From: a virus
Direction: 5' to 3' (one strand)
Length of the DNA: 64,000 nt
Virus record (IMG/VR): IMGVR_UViG_3300025645_000054
Span: 1 to 64,000 of that record
The notes under the pieces were generated by a model. The model ran no database searches, was not told the origin of the DNA, and worked only from the letters and a program-made list of their open reading frames with translations. Both the position numbers and the translations under genes were made by a program. Positions 1 through 8,564 of this stretch are shown one piece after another (within the stretch, counting starts at the first letter, position 1; every line of letters starts with the position of its first letter).

Positions 1-2619
1 GTTGGCTGTGTCTGTTACGTCTGCGCCAGCTTCGATACCGTCAAGTTTGGATTCGTCTGCAACAAGGAAAGACGCCGTAGTGGCATTAAGAACAGCGCTA
101 TACCCTTGGACCGTGGAGCCAATTGCTGCGGGTTGAAGTGCGGTATCTGCCTTGGCTCCTTGAGCCGTAGTAGCCTTACCAGCAAGCGCTGTATCCAGAC
201 CTGTGACTTGGGCTGTTGTATGCGTGTGAGAAGATGCAGCTTTACCATTAAGCTGTGTCTGAATTGCGCTTGTCACACCATCCAAATAACCAGCTTCGAG
301 CATTGTAACTGCTACCGGCCAGTCACTGATTTCGCTGATTGGGTGGCTGTGTGCAGAAGGGGTAAACGTCGTGGGTTTACCTGTAACAGCAGTCCAAGAA
401 ACAGTGGTCAAATATCCTGCCAGAGAGTGATCACCCCACCCGAAGGCAGTATCCCAGTTTCCAGCGTTTGCTACTGAAGCTGTCGATGCCTTACCTGCCA
501 AAGAGTTGGTCATGGTTGTGGCAAAGTTAGGGTCATCACCCAAGGCCGCCGCAAGTTCATTCAGCGTATCAATGGTTCCGGGAGCGCCATCTACAAGCTC
601 CGCTACAACCGCCTTCACAAAGGACGTGGTGGCGATCTGTGTCGTGTTGGTGGTCGAGACCGCTGTGGGCGCTGTAGGCGTCCCTGTGAGCGCAGGAGAG
701 GCCAGAGGAGCCTTGAGAGCCAGAGCAGCATCAAGTCCTGTGACTTCGCTTGTAGGGTGACTGTGCGATACAGGAGTCCGTGCATCTGAAAGACGGGTAT
801 CGTCTCCTTTGACAACTTCTCCCACTGCTGCGTTTCCTGCTGCTGCCACATTTAGTGGAGCTGATGTACCAAGATCAGCAGGTTGTGTTGCGCTGTCAGC
901 CAATGCGCCTTGAGCTGTTGTTGCCTTACCGTCAAGTGCTGTCTGCAAACCATCCACATTTGAGATAACGTGATTATGGCTGTCATCCGCCACTGTCGCT
1001 GTGATGGTTACATTGCCGGAGCCATTGAACGAAGTGGAACCAGTGACATCGCCACCCAAAGCAATGGTACGAGCAGTTGCCAATGTCGCAGCCGTTGCAG
1101 CAGCCCCACCGTCAGCAGAGGTGATAAAGCCAGTGTCGTTGGTCAGAGTGGAGATTGCGTCTCCTGGCTGCGTGGCTGTGTCAGCTGTGGTACCCTGAGC
1201 CGCTGTTGCGTAATCCGCACTGGTGAATGCCTTGACCTGAGCAAGATTCGTGATCTCACTATCCATGAGTGCACCGGCAGCAGTGACGTTGACGGTATCA
1301 GTCACATCAGCTGAGGCTTCGATACCTGCCAGCTTCGACCTTTCAGTAGCTGTGAGGACTTTAGTGGTGGTTCCTTCCACCATGGCGTCCATCGAGAATG
1401 CGTCTCCAGCGACAGCGGTTGGGTCGTAAATACTCGCCAGCATGTCGCCAAATTGTGCCGCAGCGACCCCCGTCGAACCAGCGACGGAACCAAACTTATC
1501 AGATACAAAGAATTTGGCGTCGGCAGGATCAGACAGGTCTGTTGTGCCGCGTTTAACAATCAGAACACCTCGTCGCATCGCAGAGGTGAAACCGATGAGG
1601 TCAGGGAAGGTCGCAAGAGACAGACCCTCAATAGCTTCCTTCATTGTGTTGTAGGTGGCTGTTCCGAACTGCACGAACACCTTGTTTGCGTTTGCGAAGT
1701 ATAGGAACTGTTGAATGGCAAAATCGTTTACACCCACTGTAGCAAGATTGCCGGTTCCATCATCATAATTCAGAGGATTGATGGTGGTCACGGCAGCCTG
1801 AACGGAAGTTCCACCGCCCCCGTTACGGAATACGTAGCTAAATTGTGCGGGACTTAGTAATGCCGTAGTGATCCGATGAGGATCAGTCTTACTGGCAGCG
1901 GAATTACGGCCAAAGGAGAATACTGTACCACCACTCTTTGTCACAGACAGGTCTACGCCAGCCGCCGTAAAAGCATTACCGCTCAGATTGAGATCACCCA
2001 CTGCGCGGCTCAAGTCGCGTACACCAAGACCCGGCGCATACGAGGGGATCTGGATTGGGAATACGTTACGTATAGTCCCACCGACATGATCAACACCACC
2101 AAGTAGGATGTGGGTCCGCAGCTCATCAACTGTGAAGTTGCGCTGCTGAACAACTGCACCCGCTGCATTGATTGCAATGTCAGTCGAGGTTGCCGTTGCC
2201 AGATCGGTCAAGGTTACTGCCGAGAATGCTGTCCAAGTGACGGGAGTTACGGTTGGGGGTGAAACTGTGTCATCAATGACGTATCCAGAACCTGCCGAGA
2301 CATCGAGTTTAGTAGGATCTGCATTGATAGTGAGGACACCACCTTCGGTGATGCCTGTGTTACCGGTTACGCCTGCGAGCACCCCTTCGGCATCTGTTGC
2401 ATATGCAGACGCGGCCGTGGCCGCAGCTGTACCCAGTGTTGGCAATCCACTCAACTGACCGTAGTCGGAAACACCAAGAGTTTGGATCGCGCCCGCTTCG
2501 GTTTTGGAATAGATCCGGCCATCGGCCAAGTTGATGGCCAATTCCCCAGCGTCGAGATCACCCGGTAGCGGTGCCGCTGATGCGGTGCTGGATCTTTTGG
2601 GCTTGATCCTTGTGGCCAT
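1..2619 (-). CDS. tail fibre protein, partial (C-terminus beyond left edge)
   Basis: An open frame of 873 codons runs from the ATG at 2619 to base 1 without a stop, so the gene is truncated by the window. The first ~45 residues (KRSSTASAAPLPGDLDAGEL..., INLADGRIYSK) match the start of the next fibre gene upstream. The C-terminal third carries tail-fibre repeats such as SHSHPTSEVTGLDAAL, LTGTPTAPTA and TTQIATTSFV, typical of Phage_fiber_2-type and lambda Stf-like fibres. The start overlaps the preceding stop (TAATG). It probably contributes to receptor binding at the tail tip. The fibre class is well supported; the exact role is inferred. Confidence 0.85.
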   Translation of the reverse strand, partial: MATRIKPKRSSTASAAPLPGDLDAGELAINLADGRIYSKTEAGAIQTLGVSDYGQLSGLPTLGTAAATAASAYATDAEGVLAGVTGNTGITEGGVLTINADPTKLDVSAGSGYVIDDTVSPPTVTPVTWTAFSAVTLTDLATATSTDIAINAAGAVVQQRNFTVDELRTHILLGGVDHVGGTIRNVFPIQIPSYAPGLGVRDLSRAVGDLNLSGNAFTAAGVDLSVTKSGGTVFSFGRNSAASKTDPHRITTALLSPAQFSYVFRNGGGGTSVQAAVTTINPLNYDDGTGNLATVGVNDFAIQQFLYFANANKVFVQFGTATYNTMKEAIEGLSLATFPDLIGFTSAMRRGVLIVKRGTTDLSDPADAKFFVSDKFGSVAGSTGVAAAQFGDMLASIYDPTAVAGDAFSMDAMVEGTTTKVLTATERSKLAGIEASADVTDTVNVTAAGALMDSEITNLAQVKAFTSADYATAAQGTTADTATQPGDAISTLTNDTGFITSADGGAAATAATLATARTIALGGDVTGSTSFNGSGNVTITATVADDSHNHVISNVDGLQTALDGKATTAQGALADSATQPADLGTSAPLNVAAAGNAAVGEVVKGDDTRLSDARTPVSHSHPTSEVTGLDAALALKAPLASPALTGTPTAPTAVSTTNTTQIATTSFVKAVVAELVDGAPGTIDTLNELAAALGDDPNFATTMTNSLAGKASTASVANAGNWDTAFGWGDHSLAGYLTTVSWTAVTGKPTTFTPSAHSHPISEISDWPVAVTMLEAGYLDGVTSAIQTQLNGKAASSHTHTTAQVTGLDTALAGKATTAQGAKADTALQPAAIGSTVQGYSAVLNATTASFLVADESKLDGIEAGADVTDTAN

Positions 2620-3488
2620 TAGAATGAACCACCGTCAATGATCATCCCCTGAACAGTTTCATCACCAAATGTCCACGCGTCTGCGCTCTCGTCCCACAGG
2701 ACAGAGACGTTGGCAGAAGTACCGCGCTCAATTGTGAAGCCCGCGTTCTGCGAGGGTACACCGACCTCATCGGCGTTCAACACAATGATACCGTCACCGA
2801 TGTTGACCTCATTCGAGGACACGGCGTTCAACGTGCCCGTGACCGTCAGGTCGCCCACTGTGGCTGAGTTGAAGGTTACATCACTGCCAGTTCCAACCTC
2901 CTGGCCAATGGAGAAGGTTGTGCCTACCAGTGCGACACCGGTGCCGTTTGAGTACGTCGTATTGGTGTCGGTGTCTGGAGGCGTCGCCCAAGAGAAGGTT
3001 CCATCCCCATCTGAACGCAGATACTGGGAAGTTGTGCCGTTCCCGGTGACTTTCAGATTGTCAGCGTCGACCACATTACTGGCGATCGTCAGCGCCCCGC
3101 TACCAGTGACTTCACCGGTATGAGTCGCGTTGCCGGTCTTTGCTGTGTTCGCCGCAACGGCCGCGTTGTTGGAAACCTCAGTATCAAAGTCCGAGATGTC
3201 AGAGGCGGAGTGCGTATGTCCTTCCTTGGCGTAGCTGTCAAAGCCGCTTCCGTTGTGCACCTTCAGCGTGTTGGTGGTCTGATCGTACCACGGATCGCCC
3301 TCCGCAGGGCTTGGTGGTTCTGTGCTGTCCACATAAACTGTACCCAGGAGAACAACGGCATTGCCGTTGTCCTTCGTGTAGATCTTTCGGTCGGCTAGGT
3401 TAAGCGCCAGCTCGCCTTGGTTCAGATCGCCAGCAAGTGGGGCTCCACCTGTTGTCGAGGATTTCTTGAGAATAATTACGGTTGCCAT
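2619..3488 (-). CDS. tail fibre / adhesin protein
   Basis: 289 residues. The N-terminus (KKSSTTGGAPLAGDLNQGEL, ALNLADRKIYTK) is the attachment-like module shared with the following fibre gene. The middle has fibre-like low-complexity beta-rich sequence (HTHSASDISDFDTEV, GNATHTGEVTGSGALTIAS). The C-terminus, GTVNAV...VNIGDGIIVLNADE followed by FTIERGTSANVSVLWDE, resembles the shaft-end region of many phage fibre proteins. It ends in IIDGGSF, like the ITGGSF end of the preceding protein. It lies between two fibre genes with one-base overlaps, so translational coupling is likely. Receptor specificity cannot be read from sequence. Confidence 0.8.
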   Translation of the reverse strand: MATVIILKKSSTTGGAPLAGDLNQGELALNLADRKIYTKDNGNAVVLLGTVYVDSTEPPSPAEGDPWYDQTTNTLKVHNGSGFDSYAKEGHTHSASDISDFDTEVSNNAAVAANTAKTGNATHTGEVTGSGALTIASNVVDADNLKVTGNGTTSQYLRSDGDGTFSWATPPDTDTNTTYSNGTGVALVGTTFSIGQEVGTGSDVTFNSATVGDLTVTGTLNAVSSNEVNIGDGIIVLNADEVGVPSQNAGFTIERGTSANVSVLWDESADAWTFGDETVQGMIIDGGSF

Positions 3489-3997
3489 TAGAAGGACCCT
3501 CCAGTGATTGTAAGATTTGAGTTCACCAAAGAAGTCTTTGGTTCGTACTTTTCAGAGACCGAAGAATATTGGAGCAAAGCTCCATCCGCTTTCCCCGTCG
3601 TGCTTATGTCCGAGATACTGGCTGTGCTCAGAAAATGACTGTCGTTGGCTACGGTCGCCGTGATTGTGACGTCACCAGAACCATCGAATAATGTTGAGCC
3701 TGTGACGTCTCCGATCAGAGCGATGCTGCGGGGCGTAGCGAGAACAGCCGCAGTGGCCGCATCACTCCCGTCCGCCATCTGATCCAGCCACTCGGCCTCA
3801 GTACCCACAAAACCGGCTGTCACCGCGACGTCATAGGCTGAGGCCCCGTTGATACCCCGAGGACCCGCGCCATTCTCGACGTTCAGAATAACGTCTGGGG
3901 CACTCTCTATCTGTATCAGTTGGGTTTGCTCTACGTCTGTGACTTGGAGATCAACGGAAGGACCTGGGTCCTGTATGGTGAGCAGGATCTGGGTCAT
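3488..3997 (-). CDS. small tail-fibre-like structural protein
   Basis: 169 residues. Visible elements are a short collagen-like turn (GAGPRGINGASAYDVAV), the motif GFVGTEAEWLDQM common in phage fibre and baseplate proteins, and a fibre-like segment LIGDVTGSTLFDGSGDVTITATV that recurs in the large partial fibre. It ends with LTITGGSF, like the next fibre gene. The stop overlaps the ATG of that gene by one base. It is probably part of the adhesin complex, as a linker or short fibre. No enzymatic motif is seen. Confidence 0.7.
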   Translation of the reverse strand: MTQILLTIQDPGPSVDLQVTDVEQTQLIQIESAPDVILNVENGAGPRGINGASAYDVAVTAGFVGTEAEWLDQMADGSDAATAAVLATPRSIALIGDVTGSTLFDGSGDVTITATVANDSHFLSTASISDISTTGKADGALLQYSSVSEKYEPKTSLVNSNLTITGGSF

Positions 3998-4339
3998 TTA
4001 AACCTCGACCTGCACGGGCAGATCCCCCCGGAGATAGGTGAGCTTGGCCCCATCTGGTCGGAAAAGTTTGAGGTTGTATTGGTACACATCCTGTACCGCG
4101 GGGGCGGTGAACTCCAGAATTGTGACGACATTGTCCACCAAGGTTATATCCCCGGTGCCACTTGTCAGAACCAAGGTCCCTTTCTTGTGCTTCCCTTCGA
4201 AGGACATCTCAGCAGTGTAGGCCCCGAGATCTGGTTCCGTCAGAGCTCCGAGGTCATCCCGGAAGGTAACCGTGACGGTTTTGCTCGAGATCTTGTCTCC
4301 TGCTACACATAGCTTGAAGTCAAAAACAGCCGGGGTCAT
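3998..4339 (-). CDS. small beta-rich tail/baseplate-associated protein
   Basis: 113 residues with a beta-sandwich-like pattern: KTVTVTFRDDLGALTEPDLG, YTAEMSFEGKHKKGTLVLTS, NLKLFRPDGAKLTYLRGDLPVQVEV. This layout is common in small phage proteins encoded beside fibre genes. The gene starts a sub-cluster: GAGAGGT precedes the ATG, and an AT-rich inverted repeat lies just upstream. It abuts the next fibre gene. It may be a baseplate or fibre-attachment protein; the exact function is not recognised. Confidence 0.6.
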   Translation of the reverse strand: MTPAVFDFKLCVAGDKISSKTVTVTFRDDLGALTEPDLGAYTAEMSFEGKHKKGTLVLTSGTGDITLVDNVVTILEFTAPAVQDVYQYNLKLFRPDGAKLTYLRGDLPVQVEV

Positions 4340-4350
4340 AGTGGTACCTC

Positions 4351-4381
4351 TCGTATATTATGGGGCCACTATAATATACGA
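4351..4381. repeat. perfect 11-bp AT-rich inverted repeat upstream of fibre sub-cluster
   Basis: TCGTATATTAT at 4351-4361 and ATAATATACGA at 4371-4381 flank a 9-base spacer. The repeat lies 11 bases before the start codon at 4339 and about 50 bases after the stop of the gene ending at 4434. There is no U-run on either side, so a classical terminator is unlikely. An operator, or an mRNA hairpin just upstream of the ribosome binding site, is more plausible. Confidence 0.55.
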
Positions 4382-4433
4382 AGTCCTGTATGTCTCACTA
4401 TATTGAAGGTACTTTTTGTCTCCCGATGATTAC

Positions 4434-5072
4434 TTAGACCCACCACGTGTCTGAGTGATAATCATCGGGGATCGGATCCATTTCACGCAGAGCTTTGGCC
4501 TTGAACACAAGCTCCGTCTCAACAGCGGCCGCAGCTGCCCCAAATGCAAAGCACGTTTGAGCATCCATGGTCGTCGTGGCGTTGTCAGAAGCGATCCAAG
4601 AGAAGTCTGTATCTCCACCATGCCAGCGTAGATCCCCTACTTGAGCGCCGGCAACTATAGCTCCTAGAGCTAATGTGCCGGCACCGCTGATGCGGGCCAC
4701 GGATTTTGCGTCACGCTGGTACATCTGACCCTGAAACTCAAAGTCCAGTCCAAGACGGCGATCTCGTTCTCGCGCCACATTTTTCTCCTGGCTGGATCTA
4801 AGAGCTGAAAGCTCCGCTTCGGTGATCGGCACCACCGTCTTTGTCAGCTTCCACTCCCCTTCCACAAGAGAAGGCTGATCGCTGATGGCGACCTTTTCAA
4901 GGAGAGGGTCAATAGTTGGAGCGCCAGTGTACCCTACTGGAAACATCCCGTATTCAGCCATCATCTCGACAGGAATGTCTCGGGGAAAGCCGGTGGGGTG
5001 ATTATCGCGGCGCAGCTCTCCTACCGTATAGGGGTATTGAGCGACGGCACCGTTTGTGATTTTAACGAACAT
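4434..5072 (-). CDS. DUF4376-like tail fibre-associated protein
   Basis: 212 residues. The C-terminal half begins NVARERDRRLGLDFEFQGQMYQ and continues through DLRWHGGDTDFSWIASDN and TCFAFGAAAAAVETELVFKA. This is the pattern of the DUF4376 domain often found in phage proteins beside tail fibres. The N-terminus (MFVKITNGAVAQYPYTVGEL) also recurs in such proteins. It may be a fibre chaperone or fibre component. It lies between the beta-propeller gene and a fibre sub-cluster. The family assignment is by pattern only. Confidence 0.65.
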   Translation of the reverse strand: MFVKITNGAVAQYPYTVGELRRDNHPTGFPRDIPVEMMAEYGMFPVGYTGAPTIDPLLEKVAISDQPSLVEGEWKLTKTVVPITEAELSALRSSQEKNVARERDRRLGLDFEFQGQMYQRDAKSVARISGAGTLALGAIVAGAQVGDLRWHGGDTDFSWIASDNATTTMDAQTCFAFGAAAAAVETELVFKAKALREMDPIPDDYHSDTWWV

Positions 5073-5092
5073 TGTAAGTCCTTTCTGTTCAT

Positions 5093-6646
5093 TTATGGGC
5101 CTAGATCAAATCGATCCACGAAATACTCAGTAAGTGTTTTTCCTCTCACTACAAACAGCCTCAGACCATCGGGAGAGATGTAGATTCCTTTGTAGTCATC
5201 ATAAGGGAAGGTGAATTTCTGAAGGTAACTTAGAGTTGTTATATCCCAAGGAGTGCCGAAGTCTAATTCTTGCACTCTCCCTTGGCCCTGAATATACAGC
5301 TTTGTTCCGTCTGGCTTTATGACGAAACTAAGAATGACGGCCTCGATAGACCCTAGATAGATTTCCCGAGAGTAGGTGGCGGTGGCTGTATTGTAGGCCG
5401 TGCTGCAATTATATTCCTTAATTCCGTATGTAGGGGAACCTCCGAAACCCACATAACAGCGGGTTCCATCAGAGTTCCACTGTATCGTGTGAATGCTGTC
5501 TCCGCCAAAGGAAGTGATGCGCGTTAAAGTACCAGCTGTGAAAGCTGTACCCGATGTGTAGGTTCGCACATTGCCGTCGTGAGCGGCGACGTAATGCTGA
5601 AGACCATCTGGCTTAAAGGAAGTATTTTGATTGTCCACATTTGAATAAGCAGACCCGCCAGAATTGGTTGCCGTAAGTAGATCCCAAGGAGTTGACAGAG
5701 TATAAAACTCCAAATTTGGATTTGTTATGACCATTTTGGTTCCGTCGTTACTCAAGACCACGCCCTGCGCTGTGGGGCTGTCTGGATCAATATGAACGGC
5801 AGAAGTCATATTGTAGATTTCAATGTTATCGTAGATGAAACCTACTTGGAACAAACGTGCCCCGTCTTCTGTGAGGTACATCCCCATCGGTTGGAATTCT
5901 TGAGCTTCCACGTTAACACTTTGATCCACCACGGCTGAGCTTACATCCCAAGGTACGCTTAGGTTGTATCTCCAAATGCTATCATTGGAGATACCGCTCA
6001 CAAACATCACCGCCCCGTCAGAGCTGAAAGCCAAGCCCGTGGCCTGAGTTTCTTGGGCGTTGATGTTAAAGTTTTGGATGTATGAAGCTGTCGTGATATC
6101 CCAAGCGGTACTCAGGTGAAATTCCCATACTGCGTTGCTCTGAGTTCCAGTGAAATAAAACGCTGTCCCGTCAGGTCTGAATTGCAAACCCCAAAGATCA
6201 CCTTCGCTGGAGGCCGCTGTGCTAATGGTGCGAACAAAAGAAAGCGTAGCTACATCCCAAGCTGTACTTAGGCTGAATTCGTGTAGCTCTTGCCCTGAAT
6301 CGAGCAAAAACATCACCAAGCCGTCGGATTTGAAATAAAAAGAAGAAGGAGCATTGGTCAGTCCGGAAAGGCTATAGGTGCCGGAGGGAGGATCCAAATA
6401 ACTCGTGGCCAAGTCAGTGACATCATACGCATGAATGGCCGAAGGGGTCTGTCCTAGAACAAAAATCTTCTCTGTATTGGTCTCTTTTGCAAAGACATCT
6501 GTGGTGAAGGATTGAACGCCAGACACGCTAAGAGACGGCACAGTCTGCTCAAAGGCATCGAGTATATTGACCTTCTCATATCTAGCCGTGGTAATATCCC
6601 ACGGTTGCACGGGTTTATACCCTTTACTGATCATGCGGCGTCTCAT
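5093..6646 (-). CDS. beta-propeller-like tail appendage protein
   Basis: 517 residues made of about nine repeats of ~45-60 residues with the signature F.PDGT.hYh.G......V..Y.LSTAWD..TASY. Examples are [20 protein letters not shown] and [20 protein letters not shown]. The repeat cores resemble YVTN/NHL-type propeller blades. The ATG overlaps the previous stop by four bases (ATGA); an alternative start MISKGYK lies four codons downstream. There is no signal peptide. Its place between a collagen-like fibre and a DUF4376-like gene suggests a tail-tip appendage that binds a surface glycan or protein. Propeller geometry is inferred. Confidence 0.7.
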   Translation of the reverse strand: MRRRMISKGYKPVQPWDITTARYEKVNILDAFEQTVPSLSVSGVQSFTTDVFAKETNTEKIFVLGQTPSAIHAYDVTDLATSYLDPPSGTYSLSGLTNAPSSFYFKSDGLVMFLLDSGQELHEFSLSTAWDVATLSFVRTISTAASSEGDLWGLQFRPDGTAFYFTGTQSNAVWEFHLSTAWDITTASYIQNFNINAQETQATGLAFSSDGAVMFVSGISNDSIWRYNLSVPWDVSSAVVDQSVNVEAQEFQPMGMYLTEDGARLFQVGFIYDNIEIYNMTSAVHIDPDSPTAQGVVLSNDGTKMVITNPNLEFYTLSTPWDLLTATNSGGSAYSNVDNQNTSFKPDGLQHYVAAHDGNVRTYTSGTAFTAGTLTRITSFGGDSIHTIQWNSDGTRCYVGFGGSPTYGIKEYNCSTAYNTATATYSREIYLGSIEAVILSFVIKPDGTKLYIQGQGRVQELDFGTPWDITTLSYLQKFTFPYDDYKGIYISPDGLRLFVVRGKTLTEYFVDRFDLGP

Positions 6647-7929
6647 GAATAAGCTACCCCACTGGTTATGAGGCTATAGGATACGGCCCCCCCGTTGTTG
6701 ACCACCTCGATGTGATATTTGCCAAGGGCCCCGTTGGCGGGAGCTTCTGGGGCCACTCCGTCTTCTGTAAGGATGGAGGGGAACGTCAAAGTATGTGCTC
6801 CCCCCGCAGTGACACTCAGGGTAACGGTCTGGGAATAGCCCGATGGTGGGAAGTTGCTGAACGCAAAGGTGGTGTGCCCCGAGGTGGTCAATTGAAAATG
6901 CCCACCGCTACTGAGATCGATCACAGGTGTCGTCCCCGTCAGAACCACCTGTTTGTCTCTCAGCGTATCAGCGGCAACAATACCCGCGACAGTTCCGCCA
7001 GCGTATGTGCCAGCTGGACCGATGTCGCCCTGGATACCTTGAATACCCTGAATACCCTGTGCACCGGTTGCGCCCGTGTCACCTTGAATACCTTGAATAC
7101 CTTGTGGGCCAGTTGCACCTGTAGCGCCGGTGTCGCCGGTGACGCCTTGAATGCCCTGTGTACCTTGAATACCCTGATCACCCTGTGGGCCTTCAAGAGG
7201 GCCAACATTATCCCACTCAGTGTTCAGCGCGTCCCAGACATAGATGTCTCTCGGAGATACGGTGCCCACGGCATAAGCATCACCAGCAGAGCCTGAACCT
7301 GGGAGACCGCCGACCGTTGCGATGGTCCCTAGAATTATCAAGCCCGCCCCTGTAGCTCCCGTGGCTCCTGTGTCGCCAGTGATGCCTTGAATACCCTGAA
7401 TACCTTGAGGACCGGTGGGGCCGGTGTCTCCTGTGACGCCTTGAATGCCTTGAGGACCGGTTGGTCCTGTTGGCCCTGTAGCCCCTGTTGGGCCAGTTGC
7501 TCCTGTTGACCCAGTGGCACCGGTAGCGCCAGTTAGGTCGTTGAAGAAATCCGTGACAGTTCCAGCTTCGTTTCCAGGCTGTGCTTGCCACAGATTGAAG
7601 GCGCTGAGACTGAAGTCGGCCAGAACGCCGGTCCATGAGTCGCGGGTGGTGTTGAAGCTGGTGATCAGCTCATTAATCTTGCCCGCGAGATCTAAGTTCA
7701 GAGACTGAGTTGGAATGATCCCGTATGAAAGCGTGGACCCTGTGGTTCCTTCGAACGCCGAGACTAGAGTGATCTCAGTGGAAGACACGACAGTGGCGAC
7801 CTCATAGAGGACTGCATCCTGTTCAGATACGAGGATCCATCCTGCCTGTTGCGTGATCCAGTTGGTGCCAACGCCTGTGACAGTCGTGCTGGCATTAGTC
7901 AGCGTGATTGTTCCGGTTCTATACCACAT
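6643..7929 (-). CDS. collagen-like tail fibre protein
   Basis: 428 residues. The N-terminal ~95 residues ([55 protein letters not shown]) are a widespread phage fibre head module. Two collagen-like Gly-X-Y blocks follow, at about residues 133-195 and 245-305, rich in GATG, GPTG and GIQG units and separated by an [20 protein letters not shown] hinge. The C-terminus, about 115 residues, is beta-rich ([20 protein letters not shown]). Such triple-helical shafts carry a receptor-binding tip. The gene overlaps the propeller gene by four bases. Confidence 0.85.
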   Translation of the reverse strand: MWYRTGTITLTNASTTVTGVGTNWITQQAGWILVSEQDAVLYEVATVVSSTEITLVSAFEGTTGSTLSYGIIPTQSLNLDLAGKINELITSFNTTRDSWTGVLADFSLSAFNLWQAQPGNEAGTVTDFFNDLTGATGATGSTGATGPTGATGPTGPTGPQGIQGVTGDTGPTGPQGIQGIQGITGDTGATGATGAGLIILGTIATVGGLPGSGSAGDAYAVGTVSPRDIYVWDALNTEWDNVGPLEGPQGDQGIQGTQGIQGVTGDTGATGATGPQGIQGIQGDTGATGAQGIQGIQGIQGDIGPAGTYAGGTVAGIVAADTLRDKQVVLTGTTPVIDLSSGGHFQLTTSGHTTFAFSNFPPSGYSQTVTLSVTAGGAHTLTFPSILTEDGVAPEAPANGALGKYHIEVVNNGGAVSYSLITSGVAYS

Positions 7930-7931
7930 TT

Positions 7932-8564
7932 TTAGTTCTCCACCACTGACTTCAGATCGACCTTCGCCGCCTCTTTGATCGTTTCAATTTCGTTGGCTGT
8001 CAGCGCATCGCTAAGGGCGTAAATCGCTGTCATTCTGATCTCTTCAAGATCGGCCGCTTTCTGTGTCCAGAAGTCGTCCATATTGAGCCAGAGCTGAGCC
8101 AGCTCGTAGGCTGTTGGCGCTGTAAGACCGACCTCTTTTGCGAGAAAGCGATAGGGTGTCAGATCAGTTGGTTCAGGCGAGGCGGAAAGATAAGCAATCG
8201 CCTCTTCTTTCTTGCGCCCGTAAATGCTGTCCTGCCCTGTGATGCTGGTCACGTAATGAGTTCGGGCATGATCGCTGGCTTGGTTGATCTCAAGCGTGGC
8301 TTTTTTAGCAACGCGTGTCAGTGTCTTTAAATCAACGGGATCTACCCACGCCTCTGAAACCGTATCAAACACGCTCCATCGGTCAGGTTTCAGGGGCAGA
8401 GTTTGTATGCCGTCTTTCCAATAGATCTGATCAGGCTCATAGCGCTCGGTTGTTTCGAGAACAGTCTCATCTGGAGCCTTATAAATTGTGTCGAAAACTT
8501 CGTCCTGAACGGTTCCAGTTTGAGTGACAATTCCATTGGGGTCATATACGATGTAATGCTTCAT
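7932..8564 (-). CDS. tail-tip associated protein of unknown function
   Basis: 210 residues, beginning [20 protein letters not shown] and including [20 protein letters not shown]. The second half is helical and charged ([40 protein letters not shown]). The architecture resembles tail-fibre assembly-type proteins encoded downstream of the tip protein J. It overlaps the J gene by four bases, which implies translational coupling. No catalytic motif is visible, and the function is inferred from position only. Confidence 0.55.
   Translation of the reverse strand: MKHYIVYDPNGIVTQTGTVQDEVFDTIYKAPDETVLETTERYEPDQIYWKDGIQTLPLKPDRWSVFDTVSEAWVDPVDLKTLTRVAKKATLEINQASDHARTHYVTSITGQDSIYGRKKEEAIAYLSASPEPTDLTPYRFLAKEVGLTAPTAYELAQLWLNMDDFWTQKAADLEEIRMTAIYALSDALTANEIETIKEAAKVDLKSVVEN

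Noticed and set aside
6960-7520. Open frames opposite the collagen-like region
   Set aside because: They reflect the short periodic GATGPTG-type coding repeats read in other frames.
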